From the NCBI RefSeq assembly GCF_024347475.1, contig NZ_AP025488.1:806001-870000 (forward strand): DNA of 64,000 nucleotides. Reading direction: 5' to 3'. Both the position numbers and the translations under genes were made by a program. Below the pieces are notes generated by a model that saw only the letters and a program-made list of their open reading frames with translations, was not told the origin of the DNA and searched no databases. The stretch is from Vibrio fortis (GTDB taxonomy: Bacteria; Pseudomonadota; Gammaproteobacteria; Enterobacterales; Vibrionaceae). Each line of letters starts with the position of its first letter. Positions within the stretch are counted from its first letter, which is position 1. Positions 1-8,547 of this stretch are shown here, in pieces.

Positions 1-2
1 CC

Positions 3-110
3 AAAATACCTCAGATTATTGACTATGAGCTTTTCACTCAGTGGGTTCGTAGGAGAAGTCTATGGATAGCAAATAATAGCGAGCAAGAGTTGTTAGTGTT
101 TCGCTCGTAG
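3..110 (+). CDS. C-terminal end of an unidentified protein (partial, runs off left edge)
   Basis: One forward frame is open from the left edge to a TAG at 108-110, ten bases before napG. The 35 residues include the stretch SLWIANNSEQELLVF, which could be a beta-propeller-like tail, but I do not recognise the family. The close spacing to napG suggests the same operon. Too little is present for a function, and the frame may be open by chance. Confidence 0.3.
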   Translation, partial: KIPQIIDYELFTQWVRRRSLWIANNSEQELLVFRS

Positions 111-120
111 TGGGTGGTAT

Positions 121-900
121 ATGAAGTCATCAAAACCAAAATTCTCCGAAGGTCGCCGCCGTTTTCTGCGCGATACCGCCAGAACTGCCGCTGGAGTTGG
201 AGCCGCAGCGACAGTGCTAGGACTGCAATCTATGCAGAGTAAAGCACGAGACACAACAGGGCTGCCAGTGAGGCCGCCTGGCGCTTTAGAAGGTGAAGCA
301 TTTGAGTCAGCATGTGTAAGGTGTGGCTTATGCGTTCAAGCTTGTCCGTACGACACTTTAAAGCTAGCGACTTTGCTTTCGCCATTGCCATCAGGCACCC
401 CTTATTTTAATGCTCGTGATATTCCATGTGAGATGTGTGAAGACATACCTTGCGTGGTGGAATGCCCAACTGGTGCGTTAGACCCACTACTTAAAGATAT
501 CGATGATGCGCGTATGGGTACCGCAGTATTAATCGACCATGAGAACTGTCTCAACTGGCGAGGTTTGCGTTGTGATGTGTGCTATCGAGTCTGTCCTCTA
601 ATAGATAAGGCGATCACGTTAGAGCACGTTCGCAATGATCGAACCGGTTACCATGCTAAGTTGATACCAACCGTTCACTCTGATGCTTGTACTGGTTGTG
701 GTAAGTGTGAACAAGCGTGTGTTCTTGATGTATCTGCGATCAAAGTGATCCCGACCAACTTAGCCATGGGTAAGTTGGGTGAGCACTATCAGTTAGGTTG
801 GGAAGAGGTCGACAGAGATCTAAACAACGCGCCAGTTGAAGATGTGATTCCAACCGATGCTCTCGAGTCTCTGAACTCCTTGAAGAAGGGGAATTTATAA
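121..900 (+). CDS. napG: NapG, periplasmic ferredoxin-type quinol dehydrogenase subunit
   Basis: NapG is an iron-sulfur protein that, with the membrane protein NapH, passes electrons from quinol to periplasmic nitrate reductase. The 259-residue product starts with a twin-arginine (Tat) signal, GRRRFLRD at about residues 12-19, followed by an Ala/Gly/Val hydrophobic stretch. Four ferredoxin-like cysteine clusters are visible: CVRCGLCVQACPYD, CEMCEDIPCVVECP, CDVCYRVCP and CTGCGKCEQAC. Length and cluster number fit the MauM/NapG family. The ATG has only a weak GGTGG upstream. The stop codon overlaps the start of napH by one base, so the two are translationally coupled. The catalytic subunits napA, napB and napD are not in the window and probably lie to the left. 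The family is certain; the exact reductase partner is inferred. Confidence 0.85.
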   Translation: MKSSKPKFSEGRRRFLRDTARTAAGVGAAATVLGLQSMQSKARDTTGLPVRPPGALEGEAFESACVRCGLCVQACPYDTLKLATLLSPLPSGTPYFNARDIPCEMCEDIPCVVECPTGALDPLLKDIDDARMGTAVLIDHENCLNWRGLRCDVCYRVCPLIDKAITLEHVRNDRTGYHAKLIPTVHSDACTGCGKCEQACVLDVSAIKVIPTNLAMGKLGEHYQLGWEEVDRDLNNAPVEDVIPTDALESLNSLKKGNL

Positions 901-1745
901 TGGCTAAGAATCTGGCAAAAAATGCAGGTAAAGAAGCGATCGAGACTTTAGGCTGGTGGCGTGCACATCGGTTTCTTATTCTAAGACGGTTATGCCAAAT
1001 TGCAGTTATGATCTGTTTTATTGCAGGCCCAACGTGGGGAATCCTGCAAGGCAATCTATCATCGAGCCTGCTTTTAGGAACCGTGCCTTTGAGCGATCCC
1101 TTGATTGTGATGCAGACAATAGCAGCGGGTCATATTCCTGAGTTCACGGTGCTTGCGGGCGCGGGGATAGTGATTGCTTTCTATTTGATCGTTGCACCAC
1201 GCGTCTTCTGTGGTTGGGTCTGCCCAATGAACATTGTTACCGATGCCGCTGCTTGGCTTCGTAGAAAGATGGGCTTGAAAGCGAGTTATCGTTGGTCGCC
1301 ACAAATCCGTTACTGGTTAATTGGAGTGCTGCTGGTAGGTAGTGCTGTTACTGGAACGGTTTTATGGGCGTGGCTTGATCCAGTGGCGACACTGCATCGA
1401 GGGCTAGTATTTGGCATGGGCGCAGGGTGGATTCTTATTGCCTTGGTGTTTATCGTCGACTTGCTGCTTGTTGAACACGGATGGTGTGGCCATTTATGTC
1501 CATTAGGTGCCATGTATGGTGTGATTGGCCGTAAGAGTGTGATTCGCGTAAAAGCGGTTCGCCGCGAAGACTGTGATAAGTGTATGGACTGTTTTTACGT
1601 TTGTCCTGAGCCAGAGATACTTCGTCAGCCTTTGAAGGAAGGAGACAGACGAGTGATGTCGCAGAACTGTATCAGCTGTGGTCGTTGTGTAGATGTTTGT
1701 GCTGAGAAAGTCTTTGAGTTTAAAAACCGATTAGACGATCAGTAA
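900..1745 (+). CDS. napH: NapH, membrane-bound quinol dehydrogenase ferredoxin subunit
   Basis: This 281-residue inner-membrane iron-sulfur protein partners NapG in oxidising quinol. It has about four hydrophobic segments. Two CxxxCP motifs, typical of the NapH/NosR/RdxA group, face the membrane boundary: CGWVCPMN near residue 104 and CGHLCPLGAMYG near residue 197. Two C-terminal 4Fe-4S clusters follow, CDKCMDCFYVCPE and CISCGRCVDVC. The start ATG overlaps the napG stop (TAATG). It is the last gene of the unit, because a strong terminator lies about 30 bases downstream. Alternative calls such as CcoG or NosR are less likely because of the size and the napG partner. Confidence 0.87.
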   Translation: MAKNLAKNAGKEAIETLGWWRAHRFLILRRLCQIAVMICFIAGPTWGILQGNLSSSLLLGTVPLSDPLIVMQTIAAGHIPEFTVLAGAGIVIAFYLIVAPRVFCGWVCPMNIVTDAAAWLRRKMGLKASYRWSPQIRYWLIGVLLVGSAVTGTVLWAWLDPVATLHRGLVFGMGAGWILIALVFIVDLLLVEHGWCGHLCPLGAMYGVIGRKSVIRVKAVRREDCDKCMDCFYVCPEPEILRQPLKEGDRRVMSQNCISCGRCVDVCAEKVFEFKNRLDDQ

Positions 1746-1776
1746 CTGAAGATGTAAATACGTTTTAGATTCCTCA

Positions 1777-1805
1777 AACCACTTGAACTCTCAAGTGGTT
1801 TTTTA
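1777..1805 (+). terminator. Rho-independent terminator after napH
   Basis: A perfect 10-bp stem, AACCACTTGA with TCAAGTGGTT, closes a four-base loop and is followed by a run of T. It ends the napGH transcript. The sequence from here to the chemoreceptor start at 2074 is AT-rich and holds no further gene. Confidence 0.85.
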
Positions 1806-2073
1806 TTCATATCTATAAAAAATTCGTTTCACTTAATGTCTGATTTTCCACCTTAAAAATTGAGTAGTAACTCGAATAAAGTGAAAGTTATGTGGAGTAT
1901 CAACATTTATTTATCATTGTTCTCAAAAATGAAACACATTCAAATTTTAAATGGTTGAACAAATGTAACAAGAAATTTATAAAGTAGTAACAGTTTGGCC
2001 AGGTGGTCTTTATAGAAGCGACGAAAACAAATAATAGATGCTTCTGTCGGTATTGCTGCTTTGGAATTGCTTG

Positions 2074-3630
2074 ATGAAAATAAAACATAAACTATTTGGC
2101 CTGACTGGCCTAGCGATCAGTGCGCTTGTCGTTATTGTATTGATTACTGAAATCAGTAACTTAAAACTAATAAAGCTAGAAAAAACATTGATTGAAGTGA
2201 AAGATTTAGAACTTTCACTGCAAGAGATGAAAAGGATAGAGCTTCAGTTCTTGAACTCATCAGAAACCAGCTTGTCTGCTCAGTTTTCGAAGGAGTATGA
2301 TCATTTCAATACTCTCTCACAATCTTTGCTTGCCCACCTTGTTGAACTTGAGGTTGTGGTAGATGACATGCCAAAGCTGCTGAAAGAAATAACCCAATAC
2401 CAACAAGGGTTTGAATCATTGGTCTCCATTTACGGGGCTGACGAAACCAAAGCTACCAGCATCATCGCTCAGTCGGACTACCTCTACAACGACATCTATA
2501 AGATCTTCAAAGGTGTTGAGAAGCAGTTCGAACAAGAGATCGACTCTGCACAGTCTTCGATTAACCAATTTATCTTGTTCTCGCTTTCCATCGTCGTTGT
2601 TGCTCTTGCTTTGTTGTCTTACGGTTTAATCAACAGCATTCAACGCAGTATCTCTAATCTAAATCGGATTACCAGCCAAGTTGCGCGTGACCATGACTTA
2701 ACGCTACGAGCTACGGAATCGAACGATGAAATCGGTGATATTGCCAAGGGTACCAACAAGCTGATTGTGAGTATTGAGAGTCTGATTACTCAAGTACAAA
2801 GCAGTGTTGAGAACCTAGGTGCTGTTTCTATCCAGCTTAAATCCAACAGTCACCAGACAGAGCTTTCACTACAGCAGCAACAGCTTGAAACGGACAGTGT
2901 TGCAACAGCGATCACCGAGATGGGAGAAACCATCAAAGAGGTAGCGGCAACGACAGAGCATGCAGCAAGCAATACACAGAAAGGGTTCACAGTTGCTCAA
3001 CAAGGCTTGGTGGAAATTGAAACCACAAAGCAGACGGTGGCAGAGCTGTCTAATGAGTTGGAATCAGCTGAGAATGAAATTGAACATCTGTCAGAGCTTT
3101 CTTCAAAGATTAGCTCTGTAATTGGTGTAATCCACGAAATTGCTGAGCAGACCAACCTTCTAGCATTGAATGCTGCCATTGAAGCGGCACGAGCTGGTGA
3201 ACAAGGTCGTGGGTTTGCAGTCGTAGCTGACGAGGTCAGAACGCTCGCGAGTCGAACTCAGACGTCGACGGAAGAGATCTCTAGCATCATCACTTCCGTT
3301 CAGAGCCAGACTCAAGCAGTTGTGTCGACCATGAAAGGCTGTCGTACTAAAGGCACAGTCAGTGTTGAATCTTCACAAGTAGCTTATCAACAGATTGAAG
3401 CTGTAATGGATGAGATGCAGAAAATCTTGGACAGCAGCACTCAAATTGCAGCCGCTGTAGAAGAGCAGAGCATGGTGTGTAATGAAGTCGCGCAGAACAT
3501 AGTGGTGATTCGAGACACGACAACCACCAACGTTGAAGGTGTATCAGATAATACACGTTCAACTGAGATCGTTAGCCAGCAAAGCTCCGACCTTCAAAGT
3601 GCGATTGAAGCGTTTAAAGTTCATCGATAA
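2074..3630 (+). CDS. Methyl-accepting chemotaxis protein (short 4HB-type sensor)
   Basis: This is a chemoreceptor that senses a periplasmic signal and controls CheA. The 518-residue protein has one transmembrane helix at about residues 8-28, a helical periplasmic region of about 150 residues of four-helix-bundle type, and a second helix near residue 180 (FILFSLSIVVVALALLSYG). A HAMP segment and a long cytoplasmic coiled coil follow. The hairpin tip is canonical: EQTNLLALNAAIEAARAGEQ and GFAVVADEVRTLA. I chose the ATG at 2074, which starts MKIKHKLFGL and has GGAA upstream, over an in-frame ATG at 2038 that has no ribosome site and would put charged residues behind a hydrophobic stub. It is a single-gene unit. 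The ligand cannot be told from the sequence. Confidence 0.9.
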   Translation: MKIKHKLFGLTGLAISALVVIVLITEISNLKLIKLEKTLIEVKDLELSLQEMKRIELQFLNSSETSLSAQFSKEYDHFNTLSQSLLAHLVELEVVVDDMPKLLKEITQYQQGFESLVSIYGADETKATSIIAQSDYLYNDIYKIFKGVEKQFEQEIDSAQSSINQFILFSLSIVVVALALLSYGLINSIQRSISNLNRITSQVARDHDLTLRATESNDEIGDIAKGTNKLIVSIESLITQVQSSVENLGAVSIQLKSNSHQTELSLQQQQLETDSVATAITEMGETIKEVAATTEHAASNTQKGFTVAQQGLVEIETTKQTVAELSNELESAENEIEHLSELSSKISSVIGVIHEIAEQTNLLALNAAIEAARAGEQGRGFAVVADEVRTLASRTQTSTEEISSIITSVQSQTQAVVSTMKGCRTKGTVSVESSQVAYQQIEAVMDEMQKILDSSTQIAAAVEEQSMVCNEVAQNIVVIRDTTTTNVEGVSDNTRSTEIVSQQSSDLQSAIEAFKVHR

Positions 3631-3749
3631 CACAAACCATTATTGAATTGTGCTGAGCCTAGTCAGCAATTGGTCAAACTTCATGTCATGGACAACAAGT
3701 TTGCAGGTTTCATGCTAGGCTCATGTTTTTGTTCAATAAAGGTAAAGTT

Positions 3750-4451
3750 ATGTCAGAAATGTATACCAAGCATGCAAGCAAGTATGCCGAAGTGGTTAAG
3801 GACAATATCTACAACGCGCTGTTAGAGCGCCCGTCTACTTTATCGTTATTGGATGATGTGAAAGGTCTAAAGGTACTCGATTTAGGTTGTGGTCCAGGTG
3901 AGTACGCTCAGTGGTTTATGGAACAGTCAGTCGCAGAGTTGACCTGTACCGATTTGTCTGAAGAGATGATTAGCTTGGTGACAGAGCGTTTCGGCTCAAA
4001 GATAAACGCGTATTCTCAAGACCTTGCAATTGGGCTTCCCTATGAACTTGACCAGAGCATCGATGTAATTGTGTGCCCCTTAGTGCTGCATTACATTGAA
4101 GACCTCACTCCAGTATTTAAAGAGGTGCAAAGGGTTCTTAAACCTGGCGGTTACATGGTCTTCTCAACTCATCACCCATTTGCTGACTTCGAATGCTCTA
4201 TTAATGGTAACTACTTTAGTCGTGAGTTTATTCAAGAAGAGTGGAATACCATAGGCGAACCTGTGCAGGTGAGCTTTTATCGTCGTTCACTTACTGAGAT
4301 CTGCAATGCGATTGCTGCATCAGGGTTAGTGATTTCAAGGATAACCGAAGGTGAGGTGGACGAGCGAGTGCGTGAATTGGATGAAGATAGTTACCATCAT
4401 CTGAAAAACAATCCAAACTTCATTTTTGTTCGTTGTGATAAGCCGGCTTAA
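3750..4451 (+). CDS. Class I SAM-dependent methyltransferase
   Basis: The 233-residue soluble protein has the Rossmann SAM-binding motif VLDLGCGPGEYAQWF near residues 40-54. The acidic post-II motif (LTCTDLSEEMI) and a motif IV-like VIVCPLVLHYIEDL follow, and then the usual RVLKPGGYMVFSTHHPF segment. This is the Methyltransf_11/25 type, which methylates small molecules. The substrate is unknown. The start at 3750 (MSEMYTKHASKY) follows AAAGGTAAAG, while an upstream in-frame ATG at 3723 lacks support. A terminator follows at 4489. The gene stands alone and the neighbours give no clue to its role. Confidence 0.8.
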   Translation: MSEMYTKHASKYAEVVKDNIYNALLERPSTLSLLDDVKGLKVLDLGCGPGEYAQWFMEQSVAELTCTDLSEEMISLVTERFGSKINAYSQDLAIGLPYELDQSIDVIVCPLVLHYIEDLTPVFKEVQRVLKPGGYMVFSTHHPFADFECSINGNYFSREFIQEEWNTIGEPVQVSFYRRSLTEICNAIAASGLVISRITEGEVDERVRELDEDSYHHLKNNPNFIFVRCDKPA

Positions 4452-4488
4452 ATAAAAACACTTGTTGTCAGCGAACTCACTGGTTTAA

Positions 4489-4520
4489 CGCCCAAAGCGA
4501 ATTTCGTTTTGGGCGTTTTT
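4489..4520 (+). terminator. Rho-independent terminator after the methyltransferase
   Basis: The 8-bp stem CGCCCAAA/TTTGGGCG is followed by five T. It lies between this forward gene and the convergent MFS gene. Confidence 0.8.
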
Positions 4521-4536
4521 GTATCTTATTGTGCGA

Positions 4537-5748
4537 TTAACGGATAGAACGGACGCTGGTCGTCATCAACCAAAACGCAGTCAGTAGCTGTGTGATAAAG
4601 CATCCGACGAACAGCCACTCAATACCAATCAGTGATGTTAAATACCCTGATCCTGCTAAACCAAAAGGCATCAAGAGCTTAAACAATGAACCTGTAATGC
4701 CATTGACTCGGCCTAGAACGCTGACATCGAAGGCTTCTTGGCGGTAACTCCAGATACAGATGCTGCTATATAGACCCACCGCGGACACCCAAAAGAACCC
4801 AGCAATAAGCGCTGTTTGATTCTCCACTGCCAGTGGAATAACAAACCCGATGGATTCGAGTGCTATAGAGATAATGAGAAGCCATCCCAGCCCCCATCTC
4901 TTGCGTAGTTTATCGGCGCTGAATGCACCAATGAGACCACCAAGGCCAGAAGCGACGATGAGGTAACTGACGCCAACCGCATTCAATCCTAAATCTGCTT
5001 TGGCATAGTAGATTGCTTGAATCCAGAACACAGCACCTGTTGTGTTGATGACCATGACAGCAAGGGTGATCAACCACATGTTATGTTCATTGCGTAGTGC
5101 GTGCCATCCCTCTTTTATGGCGCTGAAAGTATTTTGTTTGTCTTTGTTGATGGGTGTTTTTACGTCGAGTCTTTTGAGCTGCCAAAACGCCAGTAACATC
5201 AGAAGCGCAACGCCGATAAAGACGTTATGAATGGTCGCCAGCAACATAATGGCCCCTGAGAGCACAGGTCCAACGGTTTCCATAAAACTACCCAAGGAGC
5301 TTATTCGAGCTGTCGCCACATTCTGAGTTTCATGGGAAAGCGCGCTTTTCTGAATCGACATTCGCGCATTATGGTAGCCGTAGTTAAACGCCATCATTAA
5401 GAACGCACATGGAAACAGAACCCATAATGGCTCTGCAAGGAACTCAACCGCGAGGAACGAGATAAACACCGTCATAGCCTGACCAAGCAACATGGTCAGC
5501 GACCACTGCTTTTTATCACTGCGATCAACCCACACGCCAATAAACAACGCCAGTAATAAGTTGGGCAGAAACTCAACAGCTCTCATCCAACCCATCCATT
5601 CAGAAGACTGGGTGAGTTCATAAACTAATAACGGCAATGCAAGCGTGTAAATTTGGCTGGCGAAGCTTACAAACAGAGCACTGCTAAACAGCGTAACGAA
5701 GGTTCTATTCTTCCAGATGGAGCCATGAGACTCGGCTAACGTATTCAT
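4537..5748 (-). CDS. MFS transporter (EntS/multidrug-exporter type)
   Basis: This 403-residue major facilitator has about 12 hydrophobic helices. A loop motif, GVWVDRSDKKQWS, between helices 2 and 3 matches motif A of the family (GxxxDRxGRR). It resembles the MFS_3/EntS-like exporters. The start ATG lies 91 bases from the divergently transcribed SgrR-like regulator, so the pair probably forms a regulator/exporter module, as in the sgrR-setA arrangement of enterobacteria. That parallel is by position only, since the transporter is not clearly SetA. Substrate unknown. Confidence 0.8.
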   Translation of the reverse strand: MNTLAESHGSIWKNRTFVTLFSSALFVSFASQIYTLALPLLVYELTQSSEWMGWMRAVEFLPNLLLALFIGVWVDRSDKKQWSLTMLLGQAMTVFISFLAVEFLAEPLWVLFPCAFLMMAFNYGYHNARMSIQKSALSHETQNVATARISSLGSFMETVGPVLSGAIMLLATIHNVFIGVALLMLLAFWQLKRLDVKTPINKDKQNTFSAIKEGWHALRNEHNMWLITLAVMVINTTGAVFWIQAIYYAKADLGLNAVGVSYLIVASGLGGLIGAFSADKLRKRWGLGWLLIISIALESIGFVIPLAVENQTALIAGFFWVSAVGLYSSICIWSYRQEAFDVSVLGRVNGITGSLFKLLMPFGLAGSGYLTSLIGIEWLFVGCFITQLLTAFWLMTTSVRSIR

Positions 5749-5839
5749 CTAAATGTCCTTTTTATTTTTGGTAACACGGCTATTATTTGAAAATAAAAGA
5801 TGAAGAAAAATAGAAATATAATTTTAGGATTTCACCTTT

Positions 5840-7528
5840 ATGCGCTATTGGTTAGCTTTGGTATTTTTGCGAGATTTTGAATTTGAGATAGGTAAGTGGA
5901 CACCGATTTCATTGGATGACATTACGAAAGCGTTGAACTGCACGCGTCGTAACGCTCAGCTAGTCATCAAAAGGCTGGTGGAAGAGTCGATAATCGATTG
6001 GAAGTCGGGTGTTGGCAGAGGTAACTTGCCTCAGCTTCTTCTCAAAGAGTCGGTACACACCACATTAATCGAACAAGCGAAGTTTTGGATGAATGAGGGG
6101 AAAGCCGATCAAGCATTGAACCTAATCAGAAACAAAGATCGTGATCAGTTTATTGCTGAGTTCGTTAGTCAATATCAACAGCAAGATAACGATCAAGACA
6201 TTCTCCAAATCCCATTTTATCGAGCGACGCACAGCTTGATACCTTATGAAATATCAAGGCGTACCGAGCAACATATCGCTGATTACCTCTACGCTAAGCT
6301 GCTTCGCTTTAATAGAGGCTCAGGCCAGTTGGAAGGCGATTTAGCGCAAACTTGGGAACATACTGGTGATGCGCTTAAGCTTCGATTGCGCAAATCACTT
6401 AAGTTTTGGGATGGCTCAGCGCTTACTGCATTTGATGTGAAGGCTGCCTTTGAATCGATCATCTCGTCAAACTCGGTGAGTCGAGGTCTGTTCTTACTTA
6501 TTGATGACTTTTCTGTGGTCGATGAGAGCACCTTGTTAATCCGCTCTAAACGTTTGTCTCACTATCTGCCAAGGTTGATGGCGCATGGTGCGCTGTCGGT
6601 TTCCAAATTGAACAGCGACGGTTCGATAGTCGGAAGTGGAGCGTTTCGATTGGCAGAGCAAACCAACTACCGAACTCTACTGACTGTATCTCCTCATTAT
6701 CACGGCTATCGACCTTGGTTAGATGGTGTTGAGATCTGGAATATGGGCTTATCTGCAAATGACTTTCAAATGCACTGCGATATTGTGCATGGCAGCTCGG
6801 CTCCGGATATTGCTGATGAATTCACGCAGGTACAACAGTGGGAAGAGGGCTGTATCTACGCATGTTTAAACAGTGCAAACAACGCATGGATGAAGTTGAC
6901 AAAACATCGTCGATACATCCAGCAGTTGCTGCAATCTTTGCCGATGAACGGTGTGAGAGACACTATGATTTATCGACGAGCATCAGGGATGACAAGCCGT
7001 GAACCCTTAAAACTAGGCAAAGCAGTAGACTTGTCTTCGGTAAATCAGGTGCCGTTGGAGGTGTTAACTTATCAGTTGCCTGGGCATATTGAAGCCGCTG
7101 AAAGTATTACTGAACTGCTGTGTCAGCACGGTTTAAATTCCAACCTTACTGTGCTGCCATATCCTGAATTTGATCAAGTAGAGCGACAATCTAAAGCGGA
7201 TATTATCGTTTCTGGTGAAGTGTTTGGTGAACACAAAGAGAGTTCATGGCTCGGGTGGTTGTTGTGTACCAACACTGTGACGGCTAGCCTGAATAAGCAG
7301 TCAAAGTTATGGTTCGAGCAGCAAGTGTTTGATAATTTGGCTCAACCTGATGAAAATCAGCGTGTTGAAGGGTATCAGCGAATTGAACGCGAATTGATTC
7401 GAAAATCGATTTACATGCCTCTGTTTCAATGTGCTCAAGATATGAGAATCTCTCATAAAGTGAATGCGATGGATCTTCTTACTAATGGCTGGATCGACTT
7501 TAATCAAGTGGTCTTTGAAAACCGTTAG
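5840..7528 (+). CDS. SgrR-family transcriptional regulator with solute-binding domain
   Basis: The 562-residue protein starts with a winged-helix SgrR_N-type DNA-binding domain (about residues 1-110), with LDDITKALNCTRRNAQLVIKRL as the HTH. A long SBP_bac_5-like domain follows (about residues 130-550), recognised by LAQTWEHTGDALKLRLRKSL, WDGSALTAFDVKAAFES and GSGAFRLAEQ. E. coli SgrR uses this layout to sense glucose-phosphate stress and activate SgrS. Here the intergenic space to the divergent MFS gene is only 91 bp, too short for an SgrS-like RNA, so it more likely controls the exporter directly. The ligand is unknown. No export signal is present, so the binding domain is cytoplasmic, as expected for the family. 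Confidence 0.83.
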   Translation: MRYWLALVFLRDFEFEIGKWTPISLDDITKALNCTRRNAQLVIKRLVEESIIDWKSGVGRGNLPQLLLKESVHTTLIEQAKFWMNEGKADQALNLIRNKDRDQFIAEFVSQYQQQDNDQDILQIPFYRATHSLIPYEISRRTEQHIADYLYAKLLRFNRGSGQLEGDLAQTWEHTGDALKLRLRKSLKFWDGSALTAFDVKAAFESIISSNSVSRGLFLLIDDFSVVDESTLLIRSKRLSHYLPRLMAHGALSVSKLNSDGSIVGSGAFRLAEQTNYRTLLTVSPHYHGYRPWLDGVEIWNMGLSANDFQMHCDIVHGSSAPDIADEFTQVQQWEEGCIYACLNSANNAWMKLTKHRRYIQQLLQSLPMNGVRDTMIYRRASGMTSREPLKLGKAVDLSSVNQVPLEVLTYQLPGHIEAAESITELLCQHGLNSNLTVLPYPEFDQVERQSKADIIVSGEVFGEHKESSWLGWLLCTNTVTASLNKQSKLWFEQQVFDNLAQPDENQRVEGYQRIERELIRKSIYMPLFQCAQDMRISHKVNAMDLLTNGWIDFNQVVFENR

Positions 7529-7574
7529 GCGAATTTCTGCGGTTAAATAGAATTAAAAAGAAAGGTGGTGGGTT

Positions 7575-8453
7575 TTGTCTATTCCTCAAGTTGGTTTTAG
7601 TCATCAACAATCGAATCAAGCCGAATTGCAGATTATGGAGCTATCCGATTTATATGAACAAGATAGGCTCGATCATAGCCCGGAGCGTGCTCACCGTATC
7701 AACTTCTTTGGGATCATATACATAGAACAGGGCACGGGAAACCACATGGTGGATTTTGAAGAGTATCCGTTTGATCAAGGCTCAGTTCTCTTCGTGCAAA
7801 GAGAGCAGGTTCATAGCTTTGATTTTTCCAATCGCCCAAAGGGGAAAATCTTACTGTTCACCCAAGCGTTTCTCGATCAAGTGCATGCCAATATGAAGCT
7901 GCCAAACTATACGCCGACGCACCTCAATGAAAAGCACTCGCCCTTGTTGCAGCTAGAAGCTCAAGATCAAACTCCAACATTGGTCTTTATTCGCCAAATG
8001 ATCGAGGAAATCAACAGAGAAGGCAGCGAGCCTTTAATCGTGATGTATCTGTTCTCTGCCTTTGCTCTCTCTTTACATCGATTAAGACCTGAAATAAGGC
8101 AAGATAAACTGACTCAAGAGCAGAGCATTAGATTCGCACGCTTTTTTGAATTAATGCAAAGTCACTTTCACCAAATAAGAGATGCAAACTGGTACGCTCA
8201 GCAGATCAACACCACCTATAAGACACTCAATATCGTTTGCAAATTGGCGACGGGGTTGACCGCGAAACAGATGATCGATGCGTTTACTATTATCGAGATT
8301 AAGCGCCGCTTGGTGGTGAGTCACACTCCATCCCAACAAATGGCGTACGACTTTGGATTTGAAGATGCCAGTAACTTTGTGAAATATTTTAAGAACTTAA
8401 CAGGGCTTACTCCAAGCCAGTTTAGTCAAAGATACAGAATTCCCGTACTTTAG
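7575..8453 (+). CDS. AraC-family transcriptional regulator (TTG start)
   Basis: The 292-residue regulator has an N-terminal cupin-like ligand domain, with HRINFFGIIYIEQGTGNHM and YPFDQGSVLFVQREQVHSF as the glycine- and histidine-containing strands. The C-terminal AraC-type double HTH ends in MAYDFGFEDASNFVKYFKNL and TGLTPSQFSQRYR. The best start is a TTG at 7575, seven bases after AGGTGG; no ATG with a ribosome site fits the conserved N-terminus. The next gene downstream, a lipoprotein with SnoaL-like domains in the same direction, is a plausible target. Confidence 0.85.
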   Translation: MSIPQVGFSHQQSNQAELQIMELSDLYEQDRLDHSPERAHRINFFGIIYIEQGTGNHMVDFEEYPFDQGSVLFVQREQVHSFDFSNRPKGKILLFTQAFLDQVHANMKLPNYTPTHLNEKHSPLLQLEAQDQTPTLVFIRQMIEEINREGSEPLIVMYLFSAFALSLHRLRPEIRQDKLTQEQSIRFARFFELMQSHFHQIRDANWYAQQINTTYKTLNIVCKLATGLTAKQMIDAFTIIEIKRRLVVSHTPSQQMAYDFGFEDASNFVKYFKNLTGLTPSQFSQRYRIPVL

Positions 8454-8547
8454 GTTCGACATTCACCATAATTTAGCCCATTTTCACTCTAACGAATTCA
8501 GAGTTGCCCAATTAAGCTGTTAATAACAAAAACGAGAGGGCAACAAA

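Noticed and set aside
5749..5839. Possible SgrS-like RNA between the MFS gene and the SgrR-like regulator
   Set aside because: The 91-base gap has no terminator and is too short.
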